Shown here: piece after piece, positions 34,454 through 43,139 of the stretch
Numbering within the stretch: position 1 is the first letter of the stretch
Layout: each line of letters begins with the position of its first letter
Assembly: GCF_000305775.1 (NCBI RefSeq)
Contig: NC_018866.1
Coordinates: 1,364,001 to 1,428,000, forward strand
Source: Dehalobacter sp. DCA
GTDB lineage: Bacteria > Bacillota > Desulfitobacteriia > Desulfitobacteriales > Syntrophobotulaceae
Length of the DNA stretch: 64,000 nucleotides
Direction: 5' to 3'
The notes under the pieces: generated by a model
Database searches by the model: none
Told to the model about the DNA's origin: nothing
Seen by the model: only the letters and a program-made list of their open reading frames with translations
Translations under genes and position numbers: made by a program

Positions 34454-35035
34454 TTAGTCCATGGAACCAACCTTATTTCCAGTCAGTTCATCACCTGGGT
34501 TTCCGACCGTCGTACCCGATCCGCCTCCACCGTTATCCTCAATCCAGCCAAAACCAGGGACATAGATTTTTCCATCCTTCTTATCTCCAGATTTCGGCTC
34601 CGAAGGTGATGTACTGCTCGCTGGCTTTGACACCTTGTCATGCTCCACTGGCTTTACTGCATCCACTTTCTCACCGTCCGGTGTTTTGGACGGGTCGGTC
34701 TTTACCTCCTGCGGGGGCTGGGTAGGCTTAGTTACCTCCGCCTGTATGCTCTGCTCGGTACCGGTGGAATCTCCGGTGTCTGCAGGCTTGGAAGAAGCCT
34801 CAGCTGGATTGATGGGCGGGACGGTTACCCCCTGTGTCTTGATCGGATCTGCAGATGGTTCCGGAATTACTTCGCTGGGGCTGGCTGCATTCGATACCGT
34901 GGAGGAAGGCTGAAACAACGCTTCTTTGGGTTTCTCCGTCTTAAACTGCATTGCTATTGCTATGACAAGAACTACGCACACCACGCCTAGTCCGGCGATG
35001 GTAAAACGCTTTTTTGCTTTGTCTGTCAGTTTCAT
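34454..35035 (-). CDS. Membrane-anchored Pro/Ser/Thr-rich protein (DUF6550-like)
   Basis: 193 residues. One N-terminal anchor (FTIAGLGVVCVVLVIAIAM), then a long low-complexity extracellular stalk rich in Pro, Ser, Lys and Thr, ending in KDGKIYVPGFGWIEDNGGGG, a short folded-looking motif. Layout matches DUF6550-type proteins of ICEs. Likely wall-spanning spacer in the pilus or T4SS assembly. Start at ATG 35035 (AAGGAGG, 7 nt). Confidence 0.65.
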   Translation of the reverse strand: MKLTDKAKKRFTIAGLGVVCVVLVIAIAMQFKTEKPKEALFQPSSTVSNAASPSEVIPEPSADPIKTQGVTVPPINPAEASSKPADTGDSTGTEQSIQAEVTKPTQPPQEVKTDPSKTPDGEKVDAVKPVEHDKVSKPASSTSPSEPKSGDKKDGKIYVPGFGWIEDNGGGGSGTTVGNPGDELTGNKVGSMD

Positions 35036-35129
35036 AATAGATACCTCCTTGTGTGAAAGATCGATGTGTCCTTTCAATGACACACCATACTACAAAAGCT
35101 TTCGGAAGTCTATTGTCAATCCGAAAACG

Positions 35130-35681
35130 TTAAAATATCGGCATATATTTTGCCTTTACCCTGAGATTGATCACCATGGGCGACAGGCTTTTCCCTCCAA
35201 AGGATACCGGAACCTCCAGCCTTATGAGCGCATCGGCCAGCAGGCCTCTGGAATTGTCGGGACTCGCTGGAGCCAAGGGCATATTCTCAAGGTCGACGGA
35301 AAGACCGGACAGTCTGAATTCCATGCCGTCTCCGGCATATTTCACATGATAACCGTTTTCCTGTCGCAGTCCCAGAAGCTGATCCAGCCTGCCATATATA
35401 TCTCCGTAGTCCAGGCTTTCCTCGAAATCGTCTGCAGAAGGCTGATAAGCTCCGCTGTAGCCTTCCCGCACCCCATGAAATACGTTATCGTAATTGTCGT
35501 TAATTGTCGAGATAACCGCAGACTGCACAGCGTCCCGAACACCCTGGGATACAATCATCAGCCGTATGGTTTCAGCTATACCGCAGAAAACAATCAAGAT
35601 TGCGAGAGTAACGGCTACGATGAGGGGAAAGGACGAGCCCCTTTTGCTTCTAAGTATATCACAAATTCTGCCAAATTTCAT
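35130..35681 (-). CDS. TadE/TadG-like pilus assembly protein 2
   Basis: 183 residues. Short basic head, RGSSFPLIVAVTLAILIVFCGIAETIRLMIVS helix typical of TadE/TadG-type pseudopilins, then an extracellular alpha/beta region. Start codon forms an ATGA overlap with the DUF4320 gene. Part of the Tad-type pilus block (35.1-42.0 kb). Confidence 0.7.
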   Translation of the reverse strand: MKFGRICDILRSKRGSSFPLIVAVTLAILIVFCGIAETIRLMIVSQGVRDAVQSAVISTINDNYDNVFHGVREGYSGAYQPSADDFEESLDYGDIYGRLDQLLGLRQENGYHVKYAGDGMEFRLSGLSVDLENMPLAPASPDNSRGLLADALIRLEVPVSFGGKSLSPMVINLRVKAKYMPIF

Positions 35682-36073
35682 TTCCAATACACCTCACTCT
35701 TGCCGGTAGCCTGCGCCTTCAAGGTGACAGGAAAGCTTCCGAAGCCGCCGAATATGCCGATGTCGGTCTGTAAGGTGACGGTCACGGTGAATTCCTCGTT
35801 GAGCTGGAGCCTTCCGTTTTTCGACCATGAGATGTTTGGCGTTAGCCCGGTTTTTTCGGTGAGGACCTGTGCCCTCAGGGTGGTTTCGCTGCCGACACGC
35901 CCGGCAATCTCTGCCTCCCGGCAAAGCTCCGAAGCATAGGCGTCCAGCTTGTTTTTTGTAACGAACACCGGAAGTACGCTCACTGCCAGGGCGATGACCA
36001 GCATCACGCACAGCACCAGTACCGCTACATCGATATATCCCTCACCGCTCCCGCTTTTTAACAGCTTCAGCAC
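35678..36073 (-). CDS. DUF4320 TadE-like pseudopilin
   Basis: 131 residues from GTG. SGSGEGYIDVAVLVLCVMLVIALAVSVLPVF is a G-E-G-Y-[IV]-D type cleavage/helix motif, also seen in the Flp-like pilin at 41767 (RGEGFVDTAI). The body ends in a small beta domain (EFTVTVTLQTDIGIFG). Known as DUF4320 in clostridial Tad clusters. Probably processed by the adjacent A24 peptidase. Confidence 0.75.
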   Translation of the reverse strand: MLKLLKSGSGEGYIDVAVLVLCVMLVIALAVSVLPVFVTKNKLDAYASELCREAEIAGRVGSETTLRAQVLTEKTGLTPNISWSKNGRLQLNEEFTVTVTLQTDIGIFGGFGSFPVTLKAQATGKSEVYWK

Positions 36074-36432
36074 ATCCGCACCCCCTCCTGTTTGGGCTCC
36101 GTTAGATCATCCTCCATCGGGTAGTCTTGCTCGATATCCTTCTTATCACAGATGTCACTAATCAGAGTCTCTAATGCATAAGACAGGTCATTCTCCGTAA
36201 TCAAACACTGATCTTTGAGAACCATTAACGGGTGCTTAAACCTCAGCAGGTACTCTAATTGGTGATTTTCCATGAGGACATCATACTTTAAAGCTTTATA
36301 AATCTTGCGTACTGCACTGATTTCCTCACATAGCCTAATTAATTCTTCTTTGCCTTTGGTCATCAGTTCAGCAATGTAAGTCATATAATCATCCTTAACT
36401 TTTTCTTGAAGCTTTGCATTTAAATCTTCCAT
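36067..36432 (-). CDS. DUF3848-like small protein inserted in the Tad block
   Basis: 121 residues, all helical and highly charged: DDYMTYIAELMTKGKEELIRLCEEISAVRKIYKALKY and LIT-ENDLSYALETLISDIC. It resembles DUF3848 proteins from clostridial mobile elements. AT-richer than the neighbouring Tad genes. No membrane segment, so not a pilus component itself; perhaps regulatory. GGGGGGAG precedes the ATG. Confidence 0.6.
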   Translation of the reverse strand: MEDLNAKLQEKVKDDYMTYIAELMTKGKEELIRLCEEISAVRKIYKALKYDVLMENHQLEYLLRFKHPLMVLKDQCLITENDLSYALETLISDICDKKDIEQDYPMEDDLTEPKQEGVRMC

Positions 36433-36451
36433 TTTTCAACTCCCCCCTCTC

Positions 36452-37321
36452 CTAAAACATACTGCCGAGTGAATTTAAAATCTCCATGGCGATGATGGCA
36501 AGATAGGTCAAGAGAAAGCACATCAGCATGATAAACGAGAATATCCTGATTTTCGGCGGGATCTTCTGTGCCTGGCCCTTGAGCCTTTGAAGCTCCAGTG
36601 CCTTAAAGTCATGGGCAAGCATCTGAAAATACACAGCACTGTCGTCGCCCCTTAGAACGCCGATGAGTCCTCTGACCACGTCTGAGAGCATGGGTGAATT
36701 GAGCCTTGCCTCAAACCGGGTGAGCGCCGCTTCATAGCTGGAGGAACGCATATCTGCAGTCAGCACATCCAGCTCATGGGCAAAGGCGGGACCGGCGTTC
36801 TTCTTGTAGCTTTCCATCATCGCCAGCACGTCACGGCTGGCCTTCAGTGTCTGCTCAATAGTGGAAACAAACCTCGGCAACTCGCCTTCGATCTGCTCCC
36901 GCTTTTCCTTGAGCTGCTCGTCGGCCTTTCGGATTTCCTTGAAGTACATCAGGACAGCAAGAATAATTAAGACCGGTGAGAGCAGAGGAAGGAGAAACAA
37001 GCAGGGAAGCACGCCCAACATAATGGCTCCGGCTTTTGTAATGGCATAGGCAGAATAAACCTCCGGCGTCATATTGATGCCAGCCGCCTTCAGGATGTTT
37101 GCCATCCGGCTGTGCTTGTACTCATCCATCCGGATATGCTTTGAGAGCTTGACTGCTCCTGCCATGAGCCAGGCTTCCATGCTTTTGACGGCTTTTTTGT
37201 TCATCCTTCCCGCATTCAGCATGGCCTTGGCGGTATTCATTGTAGGCAGCTTCAGGATGCCTGCCAGAATGAAATACAGCCCTGCGGCAAGGAGGATTCC
37301 GGTAAAAATTAGTTGTGTCAT
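36452..37321 (-). CDS. tadC: TadC-like GspF-domain inner membrane protein
   Basis: 289 residues. Membrane segments at the N terminus (~3-22), middle (~97-135) and C terminus (~258-282), with a cytoplasmic T2SSF domain (IEGELPRFVSTIEQTLKASRDVLAMMESYKK) between. With TadB it forms the platform on which TadA drives pilus polymerisation. Confidence 0.8.
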   Translation of the reverse strand: MTQLIFTGILLAAGLYFILAGILKLPTMNTAKAMLNAGRMNKKAVKSMEAWLMAGAVKLSKHIRMDEYKHSRMANILKAAGINMTPEVYSAYAITKAGAIMLGVLPCLFLLPLLSPVLIILAVLMYFKEIRKADEQLKEKREQIEGELPRFVSTIEQTLKASRDVLAMMESYKKNAGPAFAHELDVLTADMRSSSYEAALTRFEARLNSPMLSDVVRGLIGVLRGDDSAVYFQMLAHDFKALELQRLKGQAQKIPPKIRIFSFIMLMCFLLTYLAIIAMEILNSLGSMF

Positions 37322-37329
37322 CCTCTACG

Positions 37330-38259
37330 TCACCTCCTGTACTCGATGGGCTTGGTCAGCCGGATGACAAAGGCTGCCGAGACAAATATCGCCGCAGCAC
37401 ATACTGCCAGGATAATCTGCCCGACTGCCGTATGCATCAGGGTATGGTACCAGTCCTTGTTGAGAAAATACATGATCGGCACATTGCCAGCCACCAGCAG
37501 AGCCATGATGATGAATTCCTTGCGTGGCTCAAACACCAGGTATTCCAGTTCGGCGTTCACAATGCGCATATCTGAGAGCTTGCTGACAATCGGAGTCAGC
37601 GTTGTTTTCAAGCTGCGGTCATGCTGGCAGGCGGCAATGGCGTCGCACCACTCATGGAATACCTCATTGTCTATTTTGGGCTTCATGGCGTGGAGCGCTT
37701 TGTCCAGATCGGGATTAATAAGCTTCACCTGCGTCAGAAATCCGGCGAATACACTCCGCACGGGAGGATTGAGGTACTGAATGCTTTCCTCCACCGCCGT
37801 CAGGATATCCTCGCTTCTCAGATATGCCGTGGTGATGATAGACAGAGCCGTCTCCAGCTCTGCGGCGATATTCTTTTTGTAATGTGTCGCTGTCAGCCTG
37901 ATGTACCAGAAAGGAATAAACATCATGCCTACTGCCAGTACCGGCACAAGGAACACGTTGCCTATCAGGCTAGCAAGGCTGGCGCCCGCTGAAAGGAATG
38001 CCAGCGAAGCCGCGCAGATCATGGAGAAGCGGGAGCCTCGTCCGGTGATGGCGAGGATCTCCTGCACCTCGGTTATTTCTCGGCGAAGGAAGGATGGCTT
38101 TTTTCGCCGGGCAGCTTCGTTGATCTCCGCCTTGATGCTTTTGTTTTTACGGGTCAGAAAGCCGAACAGCCCGTCGGTAAATTCCAGCGGAGAAAGCCCC
38201 AGCAAAAGGAAAGCTCCGGTGATAAAACCGGCACAAGCAATTAAAAGGATTGTCATCAT
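37330..38259 (-). CDS. tadB: TadB-like GspF-domain inner membrane protein
   Basis: 309 residues with N-terminal helix, central pair (~80-125) and C-terminal helices (~255-300), and the T2SSF-like segment AAELETALSIITTAYLRSEDILTAVEESIQYL. Start overlaps the TadA stop as TAATG, so translation is coupled. Gene order TadZ-TadA-TadB-TadC is conserved here. Confidence 0.8.
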   Translation of the reverse strand: MMTILLIACAGFITGAFLLLGLSPLEFTDGLFGFLTRKNKSIKAEINEAARRKKPSFLRREITEVQEILAITGRGSRFSMICAASLAFLSAGASLASLIGNVFLVPVLAVGMMFIPFWYIRLTATHYKKNIAAELETALSIITTAYLRSEDILTAVEESIQYLNPPVRSVFAGFLTQVKLINPDLDKALHAMKPKIDNEVFHEWCDAIAACQHDRSLKTTLTPIVSKLSDMRIVNAELEYLVFEPRKEFIIMALLVAGNVPIMYFLNKDWYHTLMHTAVGQIILAVCAAAIFVSAAFVIRLTKPIEYRR

Positions 38260-39686
38260 TAGCTTGCACCTCCCGCCGCAAGGATTTGCTTTAAGGTATC
38301 CTGGGGCATCCCGTTTTCCAGAAAACGTTTCTGAAGGCTTGGGGAAATTCCCTGTACAGCACTGTGGCAGCCGTTGATGATGAATTTTCCGTCCTCTATG
38401 CGGTTTTCGGTGATCTGGAACTGGAACAGGCTGCGGAAGTTTCGGGAGCCGTCTGGCAGGATCTCACATTCCATGATCTCCATCAGCCTGCGCTGCTTGT
38501 TCTCGAGCTGCTTGGAGAACACCACGATAGGGAATGCCTCTGTCACCAGATCCATGAGGGTGTTGTCCGCCATGTCATATTTTCTTTTGCACAGGGTGAC
38601 CATACGCCGCCATGTAGCCTCACAGCTGTTGGAGTGGATGGTGGTCAGCACCGTGTGACCGGTTCTGGCAGATTCCTGGGCGGCATAAGCCTCCGGACCG
38701 CGCATCTCTCCTACACAGATAATCTCAGGATTGAAACGCAGGGCCATATCCAGCAGGATATCCTGATCGATGTTCTGCTTCTCGTTTTCGCTCATACGGG
38801 TCAGGGTATGGATAACACTGTTCCATACCCGTCCGTCCTTCTGGCGCACCAATGCCAGCTCACGGGAGCCATTTTCAATTGTAAATATTCTTTTATTGTC
38901 CGGTATGGTTGTCAAAAGCCATCCCGCCAGTGTAGTCTTGCCGGAGCTGGTGGCGCCTGCCACACACACGGAGATGCCGTATCTGAGGCACTCCGCCAGA
39001 AAGTCCAGCATCGGTCCGGTAGCGTTACCGCCTCGTATGAAGTCCTCTTTTTTCATGGATTGGGGGTTAACGATACGGATTGAAGCGGATACCCCTACAT
39101 CCTCATCCACCAGCGGGGTTTTCAGCACAGCGATACGGATATTTTTTGAGAGATGCCCAAGGATGGCGGGGCTGGCATTGTCCAGCACCATGCCGGACAC
39201 ATGGAGCATACGGCGCACCACGTTTATGGCATGTTCAGGGCTGTCAAAGTGTTCGTCCAGCTTTTTGGTGATTCCGCTGCTGTACTGCACCTCAATGTCG
39301 TTCCAGGCGTTGACGTCAATTTCCTCAATTCCGGTTCCGAAGATGTATTTTGTCAGGAACGAAAACTCCGCCATCTCGGTGTACAGGGCGTCAACCAGCT
39401 GCTCTTGTGACATGCCGCTAACTGCAATTCGGTAATCCTGAACATACTTGGTGATATACCGTTTGATCTGCGCTTTGACTTCCTCCGTGCCGCCATCAGT
39501 AATCAGCGCGGCATATTTGCTTGAGATGTATTCCTGCACCTCATGAAGCACAGGGCCGAACTCCCTAGAAGCCCCATCGGATGAAAAAAACAGGCTTTGA
39601 TTACCTGTCATGCTGACTGTATTTGATTGATCACTTATCTGCGGTATGATATTGACTGCATCACACCCTTGGTTCTTCCTGCTCAT
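38259..39686 (-). CDS. tadA: TadA/CpaF-type secretion ATPase
   Basis: 475 residues. GspE/CpaF family: N-terminal all-alpha domain, then CVAGATSSGKTTLAGWLL Walker A (~245-262), the Asp-box region, Walker B IICVGEMRGPEA and His-box TGHTVLTTIHSNS. Hexameric motor for Flp/Tad pilus extension. Overlaps TadZ by ATGA. Confidence 0.92.
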   Translation of the reverse strand: MSRKNQGCDAVNIIPQISDQSNTVSMTGNQSLFFSSDGASREFGPVLHEVQEYISSKYAALITDGGTEEVKAQIKRYITKYVQDYRIAVSGMSQEQLVDALYTEMAEFSFLTKYIFGTGIEEIDVNAWNDIEVQYSSGITKKLDEHFDSPEHAINVVRRMLHVSGMVLDNASPAILGHLSKNIRIAVLKTPLVDEDVGVSASIRIVNPQSMKKEDFIRGGNATGPMLDFLAECLRYGISVCVAGATSSGKTTLAGWLLTTIPDNKRIFTIENGSRELALVRQKDGRVWNSVIHTLTRMSENEKQNIDQDILLDMALRFNPEIICVGEMRGPEAYAAQESARTGHTVLTTIHSNSCEATWRRMVTLCKRKYDMADNTLMDLVTEAFPIVVFSKQLENKQRRLMEIMECEILPDGSRNFRSLFQFQITENRIEDGKFIINGCHSAVQGISPSLQKRFLENGMPQDTLKQILAAGGAS

Positions 39687-40495
39687 ACTCCGAACACCTC
39701 CTTTGCGAGCCTGGCAATTTCCTTGCGAAAGCTGCGGCTGTCCTTGAGAGCTAATTCCCCCAGCAGGTTCCCCGAAAGAACCAGATTCTCCAGCTCGTCT
39801 GAATGGGGAAGCCTGAAGGCAACGCTGCCCAGCACCTGCTCGATATGCTCTCCGGCCTGATTGGATTTGATATTGGAAGCAACCTTGTACTGCTTGTCAG
39901 CGTCCCATTTCTGATCCTTCAGGAGCGGGAGCTGACTGGAAAGGTAGCTGACAGACTTTAAATCGCAGTTCACCAGTCGGAGTACCGAATCAGCCTCCAG
40001 CAGCGATACTGCTGACAGTATATCGTGAGCGATGGCGCTTCCGCAGTCGATAATGATGTACGGGGCAATGTCCCGCAGATGGTCAATCAGCTCGGACGCC
40101 AGCTCCTGAGAGTATGGCGGGTAGGTAAACACATTCTCACCCTTAAGCATGCCGATGATGGTCAGGTAATCCAGCTTCTTGTGAGTGACACAGTTCTGCT
40201 TGATAAGCAGGTCCGTCACATGGGTGGCGGCAAGGATGCTGCCGAGAGAGCGCTCACACTCCAAGTCGCCGGGCGGACAGATGCAGGGCAGCATAGGCGC
40301 GGTCATGTCGCACAGCAGCAAGGCCACGTTCTTTTTCTGATCCGCCATATACTTTGCAAGGCGGACACTCACAGTGGTCTTTCCGCTGCCGGGGCTGCCC
40401 CAAACCGCCAGCACCTGCACATTCTGTTCCGGTTCTTCTTGCACAGGCTCCTGATGCTTACGGGAGAAGATGCTCCCTTTTATAAAGTTAAGCAT
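39683..40495 (-). CDS. tadZ: TadZ/CpaE-like P-loop protein
   Basis: 270 residues. MinD/ParA-like P-loop AVWGSPGSGKTTVSVRLAKYMADQKKNVALLLCDM (~31-66) and a switch-like segment PYIIIDCGSAIAHDI. It lacks the CpaE receiver-like N-terminal domain. Localises the pilus apparatus in Tad systems. Adjacent stop/start with the CpaB gene. Confidence 0.8.
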   Translation of the reverse strand: MLNFIKGSIFSRKHQEPVQEEPEQNVQVLAVWGSPGSGKTTVSVRLAKYMADQKKNVALLLCDMTAPMLPCICPPGDLECERSLGSILAATHVTDLLIKQNCVTHKKLDYLTIIGMLKGENVFTYPPYSQELASELIDHLRDIAPYIIIDCGSAIAHDILSAVSLLEADSVLRLVNCDLKSVSYLSSQLPLLKDQKWDADKQYKVASNIKSNQAGEHIEQVLGSVAFRLPHSDELENLVLSGNLLGELALKDSRSFRKEIARLAKEVFGV

Positions 40496-41320
40496 TTATT
40501 CTCCCTCGCTTTCCGGTGCGGTGTTTACAGGCTCAGAGACAGTTCCCTGCGGTATCGGCTGCATAGCTTGCGCCTTTTGCTCCGCAGGCTTCGGATACAG
40601 GGCTTCAATTACCTTGTCCTGAATCTCGGTGAATTTAGCGGCATTTTCCTTAGAACCCCTGTACACAAGGGACAGATGGAGCTTGCCGTCCGCCTCCAGT
40701 TCTGCGAGGATTTTTGCCTGCTCCGGTGATACCAGCAAGGTGACGGTGGCCGGAAGCTGTTTTTCGTCCTCATCCTTGGTCTGCTCACCGGTGTCAGTAT
40801 CGTAGCCCGTGCTGGCGGTCACACCGATGACCTCCACATAGGTCAGCTCAGGAGGGATCACGGTGGAGCCCTGCTTTTTATAGTCGGGTGCGATTACTGA
40901 TACAATGTCACCGGAGATCAGCTTACCGGAGAGACCTCCGGCAAAGTTTTTAATGCTGACGGAGATAGCCTGCTTGTCGCCGCTTAAGTTATACAGGTAG
41001 GCGTTCTCCGATGCCGGTGTATCCGACAGCTTTGCGGAGAGGATATAGTCACCGGGCACCAGATCCGCCGCAGCATATTTGCCGAGGACGCTGTCCTGCT
41101 GCTTTATCACATCCTCCGGCAGGTTGTATCCACCTACCTCCACGGTCTGGATCATATCCTTGGTAATCGCATCTCCTGCTTTAATGTCCTTGACTACCCG
41201 GACAACGCTTGCTTTCTGTGAAACGCTCTGATTAAACAGCGGAGTGAGCGCAAAGCAGATGACTAAAGAAAGCACGATGCAGATTATTCCCAGCACCGTG
41301 CGATTTTTTAGAAAGCTCAT
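40496..41320 (-). CDS. RcpC/CpaB-like SAF-domain protein
   Basis: 274 residues. N-terminal helix (TVLGIICIVLSLVICFAL), then SAF domain RVVKDIKAGDAITKDMIQTVEVGGYNLPED and the typical VPGDYILSAKLSD. C-terminal tail Pro/Glu-rich. In Gram-negatives it works with the secretin; here, with no outer membrane, it may bind the wall. ATG 41320 follows AGGAGG; an in-frame upstream extension is not needed. Confidence 0.8.
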   Translation of the reverse strand: MSFLKNRTVLGIICIVLSLVICFALTPLFNQSVSQKASVVRVVKDIKAGDAITKDMIQTVEVGGYNLPEDVIKQQDSVLGKYAAADLVPGDYILSAKLSDTPASENAYLYNLSGDKQAISVSIKNFAGGLSGKLISGDIVSVIAPDYKKQGSTVIPPELTYVEVIGVTASTGYDTDTGEQTKDEDEKQLPATVTLLVSPEQAKILAELEADGKLHLSLVYRGSKENAAKFTEIQDKVIEALYPKPAEQKAQAMQPIPQGTVSEPVNTAPESEGE

Positions 41321-41333
41321 GAAATGTTCCTCC

Positions 41334-41777
41334 TTATAATAAAAAGTAGGCTGCAAGGCAGCCGAGGGAAAGAAAGGGGGCGAGAGGATATGACTTTGGA
41401 GTATCCCTCCCGCACAGCTTTTGGATTATGATATTGCCTGCATGGAAAACCAAAAGAGCGGTTAAGCCAATGACGGCAGCCGCTATGCTTTTACTGAAGC
41501 CAAGCACCAATCCGGCAGCCGCCATGAGCTTGATATCCCCACCACCCATGCCTCCCAGAGCAAGGGCGGCAAGCAGAAATAGTACGGAGGCGAAAAGCCC
41601 AGCCAGCTTCACCGGTTCAAAGGCAAGCAGTCCGGTCATGGCAATTCCCAGGCAGATGCTGTCGGGGATGATCTGCTTTCGGATATCGAAGACAGAGGCC
41701 GCTAACAGCAGAACAGCAAAAAAGCCGCCCTGTATAAGCGGCATCAGCTGAGTCAAAGAGTCCAGCTTAGCCCCCAT
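41334..41777 (-). CDS. A24 prepilin peptidase (TadV/CpaA-like)
   Basis: 147 residues, about five hydrophobic helices. Two catalytic Asp motifs: SVFDIRKQIIPDSI and GGMGGGDIKLMAA (G-x-G-D). Only the peptidase part is present, no methylase domain, as in TadV. Its ATG (41777) overlaps the end of the Flp-like pilin gene, so enzyme and substrate are translated together. Confidence 0.88.
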   Translation of the reverse strand: MGAKLDSLTQLMPLIQGGFFAVLLLAASVFDIRKQIIPDSICLGIAMTGLLAFEPVKLAGLFASVLFLLAALALGGMGGGDIKLMAAAGLVLGFSKSIAAAVIGLTALLVFHAGNIIIQKLCGRDTPKSYPLAPFLSLGCLAAYFLL

Positions 41778-41997
41778 AGTTGAACATATCCTGGATGCGC
41801 TGCTTAAGCGTGGGGAGAACTGTTTCGCCGAACAGGGCGTAGAGTCCGCCGAGTACGAGGGCACCGATGACTACTGATATCAGAATTTTGATTGCGGTAT
41901 CCACGAAGCCTTCCCCGCGCTGGGAGCGGAGCAGAGTCTGAGCCATGATGACTTTTTCCGTGATCTTAGCGTTTACCTTGTTTACGAACTTTCTCAT
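41767..41997 (-). CDS. Flp-like pilin (DUF6133 type)
   Basis: 76 residues. QTLLRSQRGEGFVDTAIKILISVVIGALVLGGLYALF: the G-E-G-F-V-D motif resembles a class III prepilin cleavage site followed by a single hydrophobic helix. A 35-residue leader is long for Flp pilins. Most likely the major subunit of the Tad-like pilus. GGAGG lies 8 nt before ATG. Confidence 0.75.
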   Translation of the reverse strand: MRKFVNKVNAKITEKVIMAQTLLRSQRGEGFVDTAIKILISVVIGALVLGGLYALFGETVLPTLKQRIQDMFNYGG

Positions 41998-42043
41998 TGT
42001 GATTTACCTCCAAACTTCATATTTTCATTTTGATAAAAAAAAT

Positions 42044-42403
42044 TTACATACCGCCCATGCGCAAGGAGCCGCTTTGCTCCTGCGCTCCTTCCAAAGCGGG
42101 TTTGTCGGCTACCGCGCTTTGCTCAAGGGATTTTTGTTTGTCTGGTTTATCTTCCCGCCTTCTTCTCTGCTGCTTATAGGTAAAGACGGGTGGAATGCCT
42201 TCCAGGTCTTTACACCGCTTGACCTTGTATCTTTCATTGTCCTCTTTGTAGAGGTAATACCAATCCTCATCGAAGCTGTATACTCCTGCCATACCTGTGG
42301 CCATTCCATCCCTGTAAATAAGCTGATACTTAAAAAGAGCATTGGGATCGCACTCTACTCTGATCAGATCCAATTTCAGCTCGACTTCTTTCGTGTTTAT
42401 CAC
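42044..42403 (-). CDS. Hypothetical protein with atypical start region
   Basis: About 119 residues in the region from ~42403. Soluble: KEVELKLDLIRVECDPNALFKYQLIYRDGMATGMAGVYSFDEDWYYLYKED, then a charged Lys/Gln tail ending SLRMGGM. The only codon at correct distance from the strong GGAGG (~42392-42397) is ACG; ATA, a GTG overlapping GGAGGTG, and a GTG at 42427 inside the terminator are the alternatives. So the start is uncertain. Family not recognised; found between Flp-like pilin and YodL genes. Confidence 0.5.
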   Translation of the reverse strand: MINTKEVELKLDLIRVECDPNALFKYQLIYRDGMATGMAGVYSFDEDWYYLYKEDNERYKVKRCKDLEGIPPVFTYKQQRRRREDKPDKQKSLEQSAVADKPALEGAQEQSGSLRMGGM

Positions 42404-42418
42404 CTCCGTATGGGTAGC

Positions 42419-42447
42419 AAAAAACACCGGTGGTTTATGCCGGTGTT
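42419..42447 (-). terminator. Intrinsic terminator (second of a tandem pair)
   Basis: AACACCGG-loop-CCGGTGTT, 8-bp perfect stem, followed by TTTTTTGC on the minus strand. Lies ~20 nt before the next ribosome-binding site and 68 nt after a first terminator. Confidence 0.8.
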
Positions 42448-42514
42448 AAGCTCCCCGTGAAATTTATCCGTTTCGTATTCCTGCGCTTCATCCGCATGAA
42501 GAAAGCCCTGGAAT

Positions 42515-42535
42515 TAAAAAACAGCCTTCCGGCTG
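42515..42535 (-). terminator. Intrinsic terminator after YodL gene
   Basis: CAGCC-GGAA-GGCTG followed by TTTTTTAA on the minus strand, with a GNRA-like tetraloop, 14 nt after the YodL stop codon. Confidence 0.75.
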
Positions 42536-42548
42536 CAGATGGTGGATC

Positions 42549-43106
42549 TTACAGACTCATTGTCGGGCCTTGGTATAGCTCCTGCTCCGGAGGCTGGAAG
42601 GAAATTTCCTTAAAGCCGAAGCGGTCCACATAGTGAAAAGTGCTGCCCGAACTGTCATACAGCTCCACGACATCCGACATGGAGAGGCTATGCCCCTTAT
42701 AGCCGGGCGGGTGGCTGAGGTTGAATTTGGCGAAGATTTCATCCAGATTATTGGTTTCCACCTCGCCGTCATAGACCGCCTGGTAGTTATTCGGCTCAAG
42801 CTCTCCGAAACGCTCAAGAAGCTCGTCATACCCGATGAATTTCATCATAACGTCTGCTTCCGGCTTGAGCTGCCAGATGCGGCAGCTTTTGAGGAGCCGA
42901 CCGCCGCTTTCCGGGTCAATATTACCTTTTGCCAGTCCTTCATGGACACCATCTCTCCACTCCGCCTCCAATCCCTGCTTTGCAAGATACGATTGGAGCT
43001 GCTCGGTTTTAAACAGCGGATCGACTATAGCCTTACCCTTTTCGATATAACCTGCCTTGTTACCGTAGTATTGGATGAGCTTGCCTCTGATCTGAACAGT
43101 GTTCAT
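42549..43106 (-). CDS. YodL-domain protein
   Basis: 185 residues. The second half YQAVYDGEVETNNLDEIFAKFNLSHPPGYKGHSLSMSDVVELYDSSGSTFHYVDRFGFKEI is the YodL domain (S-x-S-D-V-[IV]...F-Y-V-D-x-x-G-F). YodL domains occur in ICE and phage 'polyvalent' proteins thought to be delivered to the recipient. The N-terminal ~100 residues are a separate domain (MNTVQIRGKLIQYYGNKAGY). Ends G-P-T-M-S-L. AAAGGAGG precedes ATG. Confidence 0.8.
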   Translation of the reverse strand: MNTVQIRGKLIQYYGNKAGYIEKGKAIVDPLFKTEQLQSYLAKQGLEAEWRDGVHEGLAKGNIDPESGGRLLKSCRIWQLKPEADVMMKFIGYDELLERFGELEPNNYQAVYDGEVETNNLDEIFAKFNLSHPPGYKGHSLSMSDVVELYDSSGSTFHYVDRFGFKEISFQPPEQELYQGPTMSL

Positions 43107-43139
43107 AGAACCTCCTTTCCCGGCATTTGGCTTGCCGTG

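Noticed and set aside
35040-35080. Hairpin TGTGTC...GACACA before the DUF6550-like gene as a terminator
   Set aside because: Short stem without a T-run; not counted among the internal terminators.
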